Below, piece after piece: positions 7,961-16,888 of a DNA stretch of 64,000 nt. The notes under the pieces are model-generated. The model did no database searches, was not told where the DNA came from, and saw only the letters and a list, made by a program, of their open reading frames with translations. This DNA is from Pseudomonas aylmerensis (GTDB taxonomy: Bacteria > Pseudomonadota > Gammaproteobacteria > Pseudomonadales > Pseudomonadaceae). Made by a program: the position numbers and the translations under genes. Positions within the stretch are counted from its first letter, which is position 1. Each line of letters opens with the position of its first letter. The DNA lies in assembly GCF_001702265.1 (NCBI RefSeq), contig NZ_MAUE01000026.1:1-64000 (forward strand), given 5' to 3'.

Positions 7961-8860
7961 ATGACCGTCAAACAGATGCGCGCGTTTCTCGCCGTGGCCC
8001 AGACCCTGAGTTTTGCCGCCGCCTGCGAGCGGTTGCACCTCTCCCAGTCGGCGCTGAGCCTGACCATCAAGGGGTTGGAAGAAGGGCTGGGCGGGCGATT
8101 GTTCAGCCGCAATACCCGTAACGTCGCGCTGACCCCGGAAGGTGAATCCCTGCTGCCCTTGGCCCGCCGGTTGATTGCCGATTGGGACAATACCGAAGAT
8201 GAATTGCGTCAACGCTTCACCTTGCAGCGCGGGCGCGTGACGGTGGCGGCGATGCCGTCGTTCGCCGGCAACCTGTTGCCGCCGATCCTGAAGATATTCC
8301 GCGCGCGTTACCCGCAGGTGAACGTCACGGTGCATGACCTGATCAACGAGCAGGTCCTGGAGATGGTGCGAGATCGGCAGGTGGAGTTGGGGGTGGCGTT
8401 CGAGCCTGCCGAAGAAACATCGCTGGCGTTCACGCCGTTGTACCTGGATCGCTTCATCGCCGTGGTGCCCGCCGATTCACCCTTGGCGCATGTGGCTGAT
8501 GTCGACTGGAAAACCCTTTTGCAACACCCGTTCATTACCTTGCAGCGCCCGTCCACAGTGCGCGTGATGCTGGAAGAACACTTGGGCGCCCTGCAGATGA
8601 AACTGCCCGTGGCGTTGGAAAGCCATCAACTGGCGACCGTAGGCAAGATGGTTGCCAATGGCCTGGGGGTCAGCGCCGTGCCTGCGTTATGCGCGGGGCA
8701 GATGGAGGAGGCGGGCGCCCATTGCATCACCTTGCACGGCCCGGTGATCGAGCGGCCGATTGGGGTGCTGACCAAACCGGGGCATGAACTGTCGGCGGCG
8801 GCGCAGGTGCTGTTTGATATTTTCTGCGATGAAGCGGCGAAAGGGCGATTTCCGCTATAG
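7961..8860 (+). CDS. LysR-family transcriptional regulator (dhcR-like)
   Basis: The 299-residue protein has an N-terminal winged helix-turn-helix (MRAFLAVAQTLSFAAACERL, residues about 6-25, then the recognition helix QSALSLTIKGLEEGLG) and a periplasmic-binding-like effector domain from about residue 90. It is transcribed away from the CoA-transferase/thiolase operon and most likely activates it in response to a 3-oxoacid or carnitine metabolite. That role is inferred from position and from the P. aeruginosa dhc locus. ATG 7961 is the only sensible start. Confidence 0.88.
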   Translation: MTVKQMRAFLAVAQTLSFAAACERLHLSQSALSLTIKGLEEGLGGRLFSRNTRNVALTPEGESLLPLARRLIADWDNTEDELRQRFTLQRGRVTVAAMPSFAGNLLPPILKIFRARYPQVNVTVHDLINEQVLEMVRDRQVELGVAFEPAEETSLAFTPLYLDRFIAVVPADSPLAHVADVDWKTLLQHPFITLQRPSTVRVMLEEHLGALQMKLPVALESHQLATVGKMVANGLGVSAVPALCAGQMEEAGAHCITLHGPVIERPIGVLTKPGHELSAAAQVLFDIFCDEAAKGRFPL

Positions 8861-8951
8861 CCCTTTAGCAGCCGGCTTGCCGGCGGCGGTGTGATCAACA
8901 AAGCAACGCCGGCACGCCGGTTCCCACAGTTAACAAGATAACGATGGCAAT

Positions 8952-8972
8952 AAAAAAGTTCGCTCGGCGAAC
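8952..8972 (-). terminator. Intrinsic terminator of the 9003-9332 gene
   Basis: Read on the minus strand, GTTCGC-CGA-GCGAAC forms a stem followed by six T, 30 bases after the stop of the small unknown gene. Between it and the LysR stop (8861-8951) lies a weak palindromic GC stretch (GCCGGCTTGCCGGC) resembling a decayed REP. Confidence 0.7.
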
Positions 8973-9002
8973 CGGGCGGACTTAATGTGTTAATTAGTTT
9001 TA

Positions 9003-9332
9003 TCAGCAGTATTTATCAATCACTTTAACCTGCGATTGGCCTTTGAGGTTCTGCCATTCGGTATTAAGTGTATGGAACACTTGCTCGATAAAGTTGCGAT
9101 CGGCCGCGGCTTTCTTGCCGACATAACCCTGGCCGCGGCGGTACATCTTCAGGCGCGCCGCCAGTTCACGGTTATTACGGTCGAACTCGGCTTCTTCGGT
9201 GTGGGGCGCCAGGCAGTCAATTTGCACTTCGCCCGATTTGCCAATCCACAGGATATGGTCGTCGAGTGTGTCTTTCTGCGCTGCGAACATCTCAGCCAAT
9301 TCATCGATAGTTGGTTGGTTGTTCAGATTCAT
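9003..9332 (-). CDS. Small conserved-looking hypothetical protein
   Basis: This is a 109-residue, charged, soluble protein without signal peptide or membrane segment. It starts MNLNNQPTIDELAEMFAAQK, has a basic centre (ELAARLKMYRRGQGYVGKKA) and ends in Cys. I do not recognise a family. Support for a real gene comes from the strong ribosome-binding site AAGGGGCTTACAC before ATG 9332, the dedicated intrinsic terminator downstream and ordinary composition. It is monocistronic. The helical pattern would fit a small regulatory or binding protein, but no function can be claimed. Confidence 0.72.
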   Translation of the reverse strand: MNLNNQPTIDELAEMFAAQKDTLDDHILWIGKSGEVQIDCLAPHTEEAEFDRNNRELAARLKMYRRGQGYVGKKAAADRNFIEQVFHTLNTEWQNLKGQSQVKVIDKYC

Positions 9333-9848
9333 GTGTAAGCCCCTTGACCAGTTGGCGATCTATCAGTTGATTCCGTTAAAACTGCTTAGTTGTCTCCGGC
9401 TTCAAAAACCGGGCGTCAGTGACGGTCTGCCGAATACGGGCAGGGTCTTGAACCTGATGCATGTAGTCTTGCTGATGAACTGCTACGCAATGGTTTCATA
9501 ACGAAGACAAGCAGCGTTTGAGCTCCTTGTACCGATCCTTCCGGGCCGGTCAGCTTCATCAATCTGCCTTGTGGGCAGTGCACATCCGGAAAAAACAGCT
9601 CGGCGGTCAGACGAGCTTGTTCAAAACACGTGTTACCAACGCTCCCGATCCGGGAGACGTCTAGATCATGCAAGGACAAAAACGTTACGTCAACGGTTAT
9701 GTAGTGATTTTTTTAAAGCACTACATAAATCCCTGTGAGGACGGGAGAATCCCGGAAAACGTGACTTGGGCGTCATTTTTTGGAGGGGTGGGTCGTCGAT
9801 CCGAGGGGATGAAATGGGTGCGCAGCCATGTAGGAGCTGGCATAGGGG
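9333..9848. other. 516-base gap without a convincing gene
   Basis: Open frames here (for example 9416-9679 minus) lack ribosome-binding sites and recognisable protein patterns. The stretch should hold the promoter of the 9003-9332 gene on its left side. It also holds an isolated AT-rich inverted repeat at 9697-9728 and a decayed REP fragment (TGTAGGAGCTGGCA) at about 9830-9843. Confidence 0.55.
9697..9728. promoter_or_regulatory. Perfect 10-base inverted repeat, possible operator
   Basis: TTATGTAGTG (9697-9706) and CACTACATAA (9719-9728) are exact reverse complements around a 12-base T/A-rich spacer. The size suits a dimeric repressor site or a hairpin. No gene start lies within 100 bases on either strand, so its target is unclear. 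Confidence 0.5.
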
Positions 9849-10694
9849 TTATCTCAAACGATCAGCCAACAGAGGCAACAACTGCTCGCACGACGCCTCG
9901 ATCTTCACCTGCAACAGCTCATCCCCACGGGTCTTGCCCAGGTTGATGGCAATCACGGGCTTGCCGTGTTCAACCATCGCCTTGCAGAGGCGAAATGCCG
10001 AATAGGCCATCAGTGACGAGCCCACTACCAGCAAGCCTTCTGCTTGCTCGACCGCCGCCATCGCCCTGGCTGCAGTTGCCGGGGCGACGTTTTCGCCAAA
10101 GAACACCACGTCCGGCTTCAGCCGTTCACCGTTGCAGTGAGGGCAGTGGGGCACCTGGAAGTGTTCTTCAAACGTCGGGTCGAGGAGGGTGTCACCGTCT
10201 GGCGCTTGTACCGCATGCACCTGCGCAAGGTAGGGGTTATCGATTTCCATCTGCCGCTGGATCACATCGCGCGTGCTGCGCAGTTGGCAATCCAGGCACA
10301 GCACCCGGTGCAGGCTGCCGTGCAGCTCGATCACGTCATGGCTGCCGGCCTGGTCATGCAGGGTGTCGACGTTTTGCGTGATCAGCCCGCTGATGCGCTG
10401 GCGTTGCTGCAGGGTCGCCAGTGCCAGATGAGCCTTGTTCGGCTGCGCAATGCGCACCCTCGGCCAGCCCAGCATCGCCCGTGCCCAATAACGGCGTCGT
10501 GCCTGTGGGGTGGCGAGGAATTCCTGATACATCATTGGGGCCTTGCCCCGACGTACACCTTCACTGTCGCGGTAGTCGGGGATCCCCGATGAGGTGCTGA
10601 TCCCCGCCCCGGTCAGTACCAGGAAACGCCGTTCGGCCATGGCCCGGTACAAGGTGTCGAGGTGGTCTTCTTGATGTTCCAGCGTATCGAGCAT
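9849..10694 (-). CDS. Sirtuin (NAD-dependent protein deacylase, Sir2 family)
   Basis: The 281-residue protein carries the sirtuin signatures in order: GAGIST and GIPDYRD (NAD pocket, about residues 31-47), QNVDTLH, the catalytic His in ELHGSLH, and two zinc-binding pairs CLDC and CPHC (the CPHC about 60 residues after the CLDC). VVGSSLMAYSAFRL and AINLG follow. It removes acyl groups from lysines using NAD. ATG 10694 follows AGGGGAACCC. It lies eight bases downstream of the CBS-domain gene on the same strand, so the two are probably co-transcribed. The longer spacing between zinc pairs suggests the SirTM/class II-like bacterial branch, but I cannot place it precisely. Confidence 0.9.
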   Translation of the reverse strand: MLDTLEHQEDHLDTLYRAMAERRFLVLTGAGISTSSGIPDYRDSEGVRRGKAPMMYQEFLATPQARRRYWARAMLGWPRVRIAQPNKAHLALATLQQRQRISGLITQNVDTLHDQAGSHDVIELHGSLHRVLCLDCQLRSTRDVIQRQMEIDNPYLAQVHAVQAPDGDTLLDPTFEEHFQVPHCPHCNGERLKPDVVFFGENVAPATAARAMAAVEQAEGLLVVGSSLMAYSAFRLCKAMVEHGKPVIAINLGKTRGDELLQVKIEASCEQLLPLLADRLR

Positions 10695-10702
10695 GGGTTC
10701 CC

Positions 10703-11143
10703 CTATTCGCCGCGAATGTACTGCTCCAGCTGCTTGATCAGGTCGGCCTGTTCGGCGATGGCTTCCTTGACCAGGTCGCCGATGGACAGCAGGCCCAGCA
10801 GTTTGCCGCCTTCGACCACGGGCAGGTGACGCAGGTGACTGTCGGTCATGATATTCATGCATTCCTCGACACTTTTGTGGGTGTCGACCGTTATCACCGG
10901 GGAACTCATGACTTCATCGACCCGTGTGGTGACCGACGACAGGCCCTTGAGGATGAGTTTGCGTGCGTAATCGCGTTCGCTGATGATCCCGACCACCGCG
11001 CCTTCCTTGACGACCGGCAAGGCGCCGACGTTTTTCTCCGACATCCGCACCAGCGCTTCAAACACGGTGTGGTCCCATTGGATAGTGTGCACGTCCTGGT
11101 TTTTCTGATCCTTGGCTTTGAGCACTTGTGCGACGGTTTTCAT
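10703..11143 (-). CDS. CBS-domain pair protein
   Basis: The 146-residue protein consists of two CBS repeats (about residues 10-65 and 75-130), a module that binds adenosyl nucleotides. GALPVVKEGAVVGIISERDY and RHLPVVEGGKLLGLLSIGDL are the repeat cores. ATG 11143 has GGAG nine bases upstream; GTG 11152 overlaps that site. Stand-alone CBS pairs often sense energy charge or NAD(H)/AMP. The immediate downstream sirtuin also uses NAD, so a functional link is plausible but inferred. Confidence 0.88.
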   Translation of the reverse strand: MKTVAQVLKAKDQKNQDVHTIQWDHTVFEALVRMSEKNVGALPVVKEGAVVGIISERDYARKLILKGLSSVTTRVDEVMSSPVITVDTHKSVEECMNIMTDSHLRHLPVVEGGKLLGLLSIGDLVKEAIAEQADLIKQLEQYIRGE

Positions 11144-11275
11144 GGCGGCCACTCCGGTGTTGTTGTTAGGAAGTCAGCGGGTCCCCTACAGAATCCTAGA
11201 CCGCCTACGCCGGAGCAAGGTCCAAAGCGGCGTTAAACCCGTCGAAAAACGTCATTCGCCGGATTTTTTCGGTGT

Positions 11276-13225
11276 TTACCCGGTATTAGTCGACTTTTTA
11301 CTGCGCTTGCGGGCGGCCGTAGTCTTGCGAGGCGCGCTTTTTCGCTTCTTTTTCCACGGGGTGGCACCCCGGCCTGCCGGGCTGGCTGGCCCGGTTATGG
11401 TCATGCGCATGCCGTTGCAGCGTGCCACTTGCTTGCTCATCCAGGCCGCTTGCTTGGCAACGAATTCCTCCAGGCTCATTTCACCGCTTTGCACCATGTC
11501 CAGCGCCTGTTCCCAGATCGCGGTGGTACCAGGGTCGGCAATCGCCCGTGGCACCGCATCGATCAGGCTGAACGCAGCCGGGGTGGCAGATAGTGCCTTG
11601 CCGTTTTTCAGCAGATAACCCCGGTCCAGCAATCCCTGAATGATCCCGGCGCGGGTGGCCTCGGTGCCGATACCGGTGGTGTCCTTGAGCTTTTGCTTGA
11701 GCAGCGGGTCTTCCACCAGCTTGGCGACGTTTTTCATCGCCTTGATCAGGTCGCCTTCGGTAAAGGGCTTGGGCGGCTGGGTCCACAGGTCCTTGAGGTT
11801 GACCTTGGCCACCGCGTAGTCCTGCCCCTGCACCAGCGTCGGCAACGCCTGCGGTGCCGGTGCCTCGCGGCCCTTTGCCGGGGCCAGGGCTTCGGGCAGG
11901 GCGCGTTTCCAGCCTGGCTCGATCACCACTTTGCCCACCGCGCGTAGAGCCTGGCCGGCACAGTCAAAATCGGCCTGGGTGCGATCGTACTCATGGTTGG
12001 GCAGGAACTGCGCCAGGTAGCGCGCGCGTATCAGGGTGTAGACCGCACGGTGCTTGCCGGTCAATTGGCCGGCATCCTTGCCCGCACCAGTGGGAATGAT
12101 GCCGTGGTGCGCGCTGACCTTGGCATCGTTCCACGCCCGCGAACGGCGCTGCGGGTCGATATGCGGCATCAACGCATCCACCGCCGCATCGGCACGGCCC
12201 AGCGCGGCGAGAATCTTCGGTACCTCGCTGTGCTGGCTGAGTGGCAGATAGCCGCAGTCGCTGCGCGGGTAGGTGATGGCCTTGTGGGTTTCGTAGAGCG
12301 ATTGCGCGATATCCAGGGTTTCCTGGGCGCCGAGGCCGAGCTTCTTCGAGCAGATCTCCTGCAGGGTACCGAGGTCGAAGGGCAGGGGCGCGACCTCGCG
12401 CATGCGCTCGGTGCGCAGCTTCACCAGCCGCGCACTGGCGGCGTCGGTCATGGCGTCGGCGGCTTCGCGAGCCAATTGCGGGTTGAGGCAACGGCCCTGG
12501 TCGTCACAGGCATCTTCGGCAGCGCGCCATTGGGCGGTGAAGGTCATGCGCTCATGGCGCAGGTCGACATCGATGGCCCAGTACGCCACCGGTATGAAGT
12601 CGGCGATGCTGCGGTCGCGGTCGACCACCAGGCGCAAGGTCGGCGTTTGCACACGGCCTACCGGCAACACACCTTGATAACCGGACTGGCGCCCCAGCAG
12701 GGTAAACAGGCGACTCATGTTCATGCCTATCAGCCGGTCGGCGCGCGAACGGCCCAGGGCCGAGTGGTACAGGCTGAAGGTTTCGGCCCCAGGCTTGAGC
12801 GCCGCCAACGCCTTGCGAATCGAGGCATCGTCGAGCGCCGACAGCCACAACCGCTGGATCGGCCCGCGATAGCGGCAATGCTCCACCAGTTCGCGGGCGA
12901 TCATTTCGCCCTCGCGGTCGGCGTCGGTAGCGATCACCAGTTCCTGGGCTTCCCCCAGCAGGCGCTTGACCGCCTTGAACTGGCTGGCGGTCTTGGGCTT
13001 GACCTGCATCTTCCATTTTTCCGGGACGATCGGCAGGTCAGCCAGCACCCAGCGTTTGTATTTGGCGTCGTAGGCGTCGGGCGGGGCGGTTTCCAGCAGG
13101 TGGCCGATGCACCAGGTGACTGTGACCCCGTTGCCCAGCCAGCACCCGTCGCCGCGCCGGCTGGCGCCGAGCACGGCCGCGATGTCCTTGGCCTGGGAAG
13201 GTTTTTCACAGAGGTAAAGCCGCAT
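11276..13225 (-). CDS. topB: DNA topoisomerase III
   Basis: The 649-residue type IA topoisomerase relaxes negative supercoils and decatenates DNA by single-strand passage. The N-terminal TOPRIM domain includes the acidic metal motif DADREGE (residues 101-107). The active-site tyrosine is Tyr319 in AITYPRSDCGY. The C-terminal tail is strongly basic (KKKRKSAPRKTTAARKRSKK), likely contacting DNA, and there is no zinc-finger set. Length agrees with TopB. The ATG at 13225 directly precedes the conserved LYLCEKPSQA start. It is transcribed alone, upstream of the CBS/sirtuin pair by about 130 bases. Confidence 0.95.
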   Translation of the reverse strand: MRLYLCEKPSQAKDIAAVLGASRRGDGCWLGNGVTVTWCIGHLLETAPPDAYDAKYKRWVLADLPIVPEKWKMQVKPKTASQFKAVKRLLGEAQELVIATDADREGEMIARELVEHCRYRGPIQRLWLSALDDASIRKALAALKPGAETFSLYHSALGRSRADRLIGMNMSRLFTLLGRQSGYQGVLPVGRVQTPTLRLVVDRDRSIADFIPVAYWAIDVDLRHERMTFTAQWRAAEDACDDQGRCLNPQLAREAADAMTDAASARLVKLRTERMREVAPLPFDLGTLQEICSKKLGLGAQETLDIAQSLYETHKAITYPRSDCGYLPLSQHSEVPKILAALGRADAAVDALMPHIDPQRRSRAWNDAKVSAHHGIIPTGAGKDAGQLTGKHRAVYTLIRARYLAQFLPNHEYDRTQADFDCAGQALRAVGKVVIEPGWKRALPEALAPAKGREAPAPQALPTLVQGQDYAVAKVNLKDLWTQPPKPFTEGDLIKAMKNVAKLVEDPLLKQKLKDTTGIGTEATRAGIIQGLLDRGYLLKNGKALSATPAAFSLIDAVPRAIADPGTTAIWEQALDMVQSGEMSLEEFVAKQAAWMSKQVARCNGMRMTITGPASPAGRGATPWKKKRKSAPRKTTAARKRSKKSTNTG

Positions 13226-13320
13226 GCTCAGCCCATTCGTTACACAGTTGAATGGGGAGCAGGATGGGCAAAAGAAGGGATTTGATCAACTGTTATCTGG
13301 ATGGATATACAGCAATTTGT

Positions 13321-13352
13321 GTGCGCCCCCGCCCGTCAAGGACGGGGGGCAC
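13321..13352 (-). terminator. Hairpin after the MHS transporter gene
   Basis: GTGCCCCCCGTC pairs with GACGGGCGGGGGCGCAC on the minus strand around a short loop, just after the transporter stop. A U-run is lacking, so it may be a transcript-end stabiliser rather than a classic terminator. Confidence 0.5.
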
Positions 13353-13359
13353 GGGTCAG

Positions 13360-14982
13360 TCAGTTGTTATTGATGTCCACATGCCGGGTTTCCTTGAGGC
13401 AGAACAACCCGACAATCAAGCTCACGCCGGTCACTACCACCGGGTACCACAGCCCGTAGAAGATATCGCCGGTGTACACCACCAGCGCAAACGACACGGT
13501 TGGCAGGAACCCGCCAAACCAGCCGTTACCGATGTGGTAGGGCAGCGACATCGAGGTGTAGCGGATACGCGTCGGGAACAGCTCCACCATCAGCGCCGCC
13601 AGCGGGCCGTAGCACATGGCGGCAATCAGGATCAGCGCCACGATCAGCACCACCACCATCACTTTGTTGACCTGGGCAACATCCGCCGAAGTCGGGTAAC
13701 CGGCCAGGGTCACGGCGCCACGCAGGGCCGCTTCGTCGTAACCGTCGATGCGCACTTCACCCACGCTCACCTGCACCGGGCTGCCCGCCGGGGCGGCGGC
13801 GCTGCTGTAGGGCAGGCCCTGCTTGACCAGGAAGGTCTTGACCTTGTCGCACGGGCTGTCAAAACGCGCCTTGCCCACCGGGTCGAACTGGAAGGTGCAG
13901 GTGGCCGGGTCGGCCAATACGGTGATCGGTGCCTGATGGCTGGCCTGGTCCATCGCCGGGTTGGTGTAATGCGCCAGGCCTTTGAAGATCGGGAAATACA
14001 GCGCGGTGGCCAGCAGCAGGCCGAGCATCAGCACCGGCTTGCGCCCGACCTTGTCCGACAGCCAGCCAAACAGGATAAAGAACGGCGCGCCAATCACCAC
14101 GCTGATGATCAGCAGCATGTTGGCCAGGGCCGGGTCCATTTTCAGGAACTGCGTGAGGAAGAACAGTACGTAGAACTGCGCGGCGTAGAAGGTCACGGCT
14201 TGGCCGCCGTTGATGCTGAACAGCGCAATCAGCACCACCTTGAGGTTTTCCCACTTGCCGAAGGACTCGCGGATCGGTGACTTGCTGGCCTTGCCTTCCT
14301 CTTTCATCTTCAGGAATGCCGGCGATTCGTGCAGGCTCATACGGATCCAGGTCGAAATGCCCAGCAGCACGATGGAGAACAGGAACGGAATCCGCCAGCT
14401 CCAGACTTCAAACTGATCGCCGGTGAAGTAACGGCACGCCAGCACCACCAGCAGCGACAACAGCAGGCCGAGGGTGGCGGTGGACTGGATCCAGCTGGTG
14501 TGCAGGCCGCGTTTGCCGGCGGGCGCGTGCTCGGCCACATAGGTGGCTGCGCCGCCGTACTCGCCGCCCAGGGCCAGGCCTTGCAGCATGCGCAACACGA
14601 TCAGGATGACCGGCGCCGCGATGCCGATGCTCGCATACGTCGGCAACAGGCCGACGCAGAAGGTCGCCACGCCCATCAGGATGATGGTGACGAGAAAGGT
14701 GTATTTGCGTCCGATCATGTCGCCCAGGCGGCCGAACACCAGCGCGCCGAACGGGCGAACCACGAAGCCGGCGGCAAAGGCCATCAAGGCAAAGATAAAC
14801 GCGGTGGTGTCGTTGACCCCGGCAAAGAACTGCTTGCTGATCACCGCCGCCAGGGCGCCATAGAGGAAAAAGTCATACCACTCGAACACCGTCCCGAGGG
14901 ACGAAGCGAAGATGACCTTTCTTGAATCGTTGCCGGCACTCGCGGTAATCGCCGAGCCCAGGGGTTGAGCATGTTCTGACAT
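13360..14982 (-). CDS. MHS-family (metabolite:H+ symporter) MFS transporter
   Basis: The 540-residue membrane protein has the MHS signatures: SLGTVFEWYDFFLYG at residues 28-42, RPFGALVFGRLGDMIGRKYT in loop 2-3, and GLALGGEYGGAATYVAEHAP. Family members (ProP, KgtP, ShiA types) import carboxylates, betaines or aromatic acids with protons. This one is about 100 residues longer than usual, owing to an insert at about 336-440 between membrane helices 9 and 10 that contains Cys362 and Cys378. ATG 14982 follows GAGGGCTACCCG. It lies downstream of the GMC oxidoreductase on the same strand, so the carrier may import that enzyme's substrate. Confidence 0.88.
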   Translation of the reverse strand: MSEHAQPLGSAITASAGNDSRKVIFASSLGTVFEWYDFFLYGALAAVISKQFFAGVNDTTAFIFALMAFAAGFVVRPFGALVFGRLGDMIGRKYTFLVTIILMGVATFCVGLLPTYASIGIAAPVILIVLRMLQGLALGGEYGGAATYVAEHAPAGKRGLHTSWIQSTATLGLLLSLLVVLACRYFTGDQFEVWSWRIPFLFSIVLLGISTWIRMSLHESPAFLKMKEEGKASKSPIRESFGKWENLKVVLIALFSINGGQAVTFYAAQFYVLFFLTQFLKMDPALANMLLIISVVIGAPFFILFGWLSDKVGRKPVLMLGLLLATALYFPIFKGLAHYTNPAMDQASHQAPITVLADPATCTFQFDPVGKARFDSPCDKVKTFLVKQGLPYSSAAAPAGSPVQVSVGEVRIDGYDEAALRGAVTLAGYPTSADVAQVNKVMVVVLIVALILIAAMCYGPLAALMVELFPTRIRYTSMSLPYHIGNGWFGGFLPTVSFALVVYTGDIFYGLWYPVVVTGVSLIVGLFCLKETRHVDINNN

Positions 14983-15023
14983 CGGGTAGCCCTCACAGTG
15001 ATTATTTATTGTTGTTCCACTGT

Positions 15024-15043
15024 CGGCGCCAACCTTGGCGCCG
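15024..15043. promoter_or_regulatory. Perfect inverted repeat upstream of the transporter
   Basis: CGGCGCCAA (15024-15032) and TTGGCGCCG (15035-15043) are exact reverse complements two bases apart. It lies about 42 bases upstream of the transporter start, either as an operator or as a hairpin in its 5' untranslated region. Confidence 0.5.
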
Positions 15044-15061
15044 GTTGTCCTTCCTGCCGGT

Positions 15062-15124
15062 GTCCGGCCGGGCGATGGCGTAAAGCCAGATGCAAACCCT
15101 GGATGCGCTATCGCCAGGCCGGAC
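15062..15124. repeat. Large imperfect palindrome between GMC oxidoreductase and transporter genes
   Basis: The arms GTCCGGCC-x-GGCGAT-x-GCG and CGC-x-ATCGCC-x-GGCCGGAC face each other around about 25 bases, interrupted only by symmetric single mismatches. It starts 10 bases after the GMC stop codon (minus strand). There is no U-run. It may stabilise or attenuate the transcript between the two genes, or be a REP of a different family. Confidence 0.6.
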
Positions 15125-15133
15125 GCCTGCTGG

Positions 15134-16780
15134 TCATGCGGGTGCGGTCATTTCTCTCTCGGGGACAAGGTTCCTTGTGTTCGGCGAAAGGATTAGCTGC
15201 GCGGCTTTCTCCGCGATCATCAGCGTCGGTGAACAGGTATTGCCGGAGGTAATGCGCGGCATGATCGAGGCGTCGGCAATCCGCAGGCCCGGCACGCCAT
15301 GCACGCGCAGTTGGGCGTCGACCACGGCGTCCTGGTCAGTGCCCATGCGGCAGGTGCCCACTGGATGGAAGATTGTAGTCCCGATTCGCGCGGCGGCTTC
15401 GTGCAGCTCCTCTTCGGTCTGCAGCGAATCACCGGGCAGGTATTCAACCGGCTTGAATTGGCTCAAGGCCGGCGCGGCGACGATGCGTCGGGTCAGGCGA
15501 ATGGCATCTGCGGCCACGCGCAGATCTTCCGGATGGCTGAGGTAGTTGGGCCGGATCAGCGGCGCATCCGCCGGGTTGGCCGAGCGGATATCAATGCGGC
15601 CACGGCTCTGCGGGCGCAGGTCGCAGACTGACGCAGTAAAGGCGGGGAACGCGTGCAGCGGTTCGCCAAAACGCTCCAGCGACAGCGGCTGCACATGGTA
15701 TTCAAGGTTGGCCGAAGTCTGTTCCGGGCCCGAGCGGGCAAACGCACCCAACTGGCTCGGCGCCATCGACAGCGGGCCGCTGCGGTCGTACAGGTAGCGC
15801 AGGCCCATGCCCATCTTGCCCCACACGCTGCCGGCGATCTGGTTGAGGGTTCGGGCTTTTTCCAGCTTGTAGATCAGCCGCAGTTGCAGGTGGTCCTGCA
15901 GGTTGCCACCGACGCCCGGCAGCTCGTGCAGCACCTCGATGCCCAGCGGCTTGAGGACGTTGGAGGGGCCGATGCCCGAGCGTTGCAGGATGCCCGGCGA
16001 GCCCACGGAGCCGGCGCACAGCACGATTTCCTTGCGCGCCCTCCAGCTCGACTGCTGGCCGTGTTGACGCCCGACGACTTGGGAGGCGCGGCCGTTTTCC
16101 AGGAGTACGCGGTCGACTTCAACGTCGGTCAGCACGGTGAGATTGGGGCGTTGACGGATGGGCTTGAGAAACGCCTTGGCCGCATTCCAGCGAACGCCGG
16201 CCTTCTGGTTGACCTGGAAGTAGCCGCAGCCTTCGTTATCGCCCTGGTTGAAGTCGCTGATGGAGGCGATGCCGCTTTGCGCCGCCGCATCCCGAAAGGC
16301 ATCCAGAATCGGCCAGTGCAGGCGCTGTTGCTCGACTCGCCATTCGCCGCCATCGCTGTGGAACTCCGAGCTGCCGGCAAAGTGGTTTTCGCTCTGCTTG
16401 AACAGCGGCAGCACGTCTTTCCAACCCCAGCCTGCATTGCCCGCGGCTGCCCAACCGTCGTAGTCCTGGGCCTGGCCACGCATGTAGATCATGCCGTTGA
16501 TCGACGAGCAACCGCCGAGCACTTTGCCGCGTGGATAACTCAACGCACGGCCTTGCAGGCCTTCCTGGGCCTCGGTCTTGAAGCACCAGTCGGTGCGCGG
16601 GTTGCCGATGCAGAAGAGGTAGCCGACGGGAATATGGATCCAGGGATAGTTGTCGCGGCCACCCGCTTCGAGCAGCAGTACGCGGTGGGCCGGATTGGCG
16701 GAGAGACGATTGGCCAGCAGGCAGCCTGCGGGGCCGGCGCCTACTACCACGTAATCGTATTCAGCAGTTGCAATGGACAT
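15134..16780 (-). CDS. GMC-family FAD oxidoreductase (choline/alcohol dehydrogenase type)
   Basis: The 548-residue flavoprotein begins with the Rossmann motif VVVGAGPAGCLLANRLS (GxGxxG at about 14-19). It shows the GMC signatures YPRGKVLGGCSSINGMIYMRG and GSVGSPGILQRSGIG, and ends with the catalytic region HPVGTCRMG and SGNTCSP. Such enzymes oxidise alcohols, choline or polyols. In the last motif Cys stands beside the Asn that usually completes the His/Asn pair. ATG 16780 is preceded by a GCGAGACC site. The gene diverges from a LysR regulator and precedes an MHS carrier, suggesting a small alcohol/organic-acid utilisation unit; the substrate is unknown. Confidence 0.9.
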   Translation of the reverse strand: MSIATAEYDYVVVGAGPAGCLLANRLSANPAHRVLLLEAGGRDNYPWIHIPVGYLFCIGNPRTDWCFKTEAQEGLQGRALSYPRGKVLGGCSSINGMIYMRGQAQDYDGWAAAGNAGWGWKDVLPLFKQSENHFAGSSEFHSDGGEWRVEQQRLHWPILDAFRDAAAQSGIASISDFNQGDNEGCGYFQVNQKAGVRWNAAKAFLKPIRQRPNLTVLTDVEVDRVLLENGRASQVVGRQHGQQSSWRARKEIVLCAGSVGSPGILQRSGIGPSNVLKPLGIEVLHELPGVGGNLQDHLQLRLIYKLEKARTLNQIAGSVWGKMGMGLRYLYDRSGPLSMAPSQLGAFARSGPEQTSANLEYHVQPLSLERFGEPLHAFPAFTASVCDLRPQSRGRIDIRSANPADAPLIRPNYLSHPEDLRVAADAIRLTRRIVAAPALSQFKPVEYLPGDSLQTEEELHEAAARIGTTIFHPVGTCRMGTDQDAVVDAQLRVHGVPGLRIADASIMPRITSGNTCSPTLMIAEKAAQLILSPNTRNLVPEREMTAPA

Positions 16781-16888
16781 CTGAGGTCTCGCTTGTTTTT
16801 CTTATTGGTTCCATCCTAGTTGTTAGTTTTCGTCTTAAAAATGTTAGTTTTTACCCAGCTGCTGTGCGTTTTTAAACAGTGCGACCGC

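Noticed and set aside
9416..9679. 87-codon minus-strand ORF in the 516-base gap
   Set aside because: No ribosome-binding site and no recognisable protein features.
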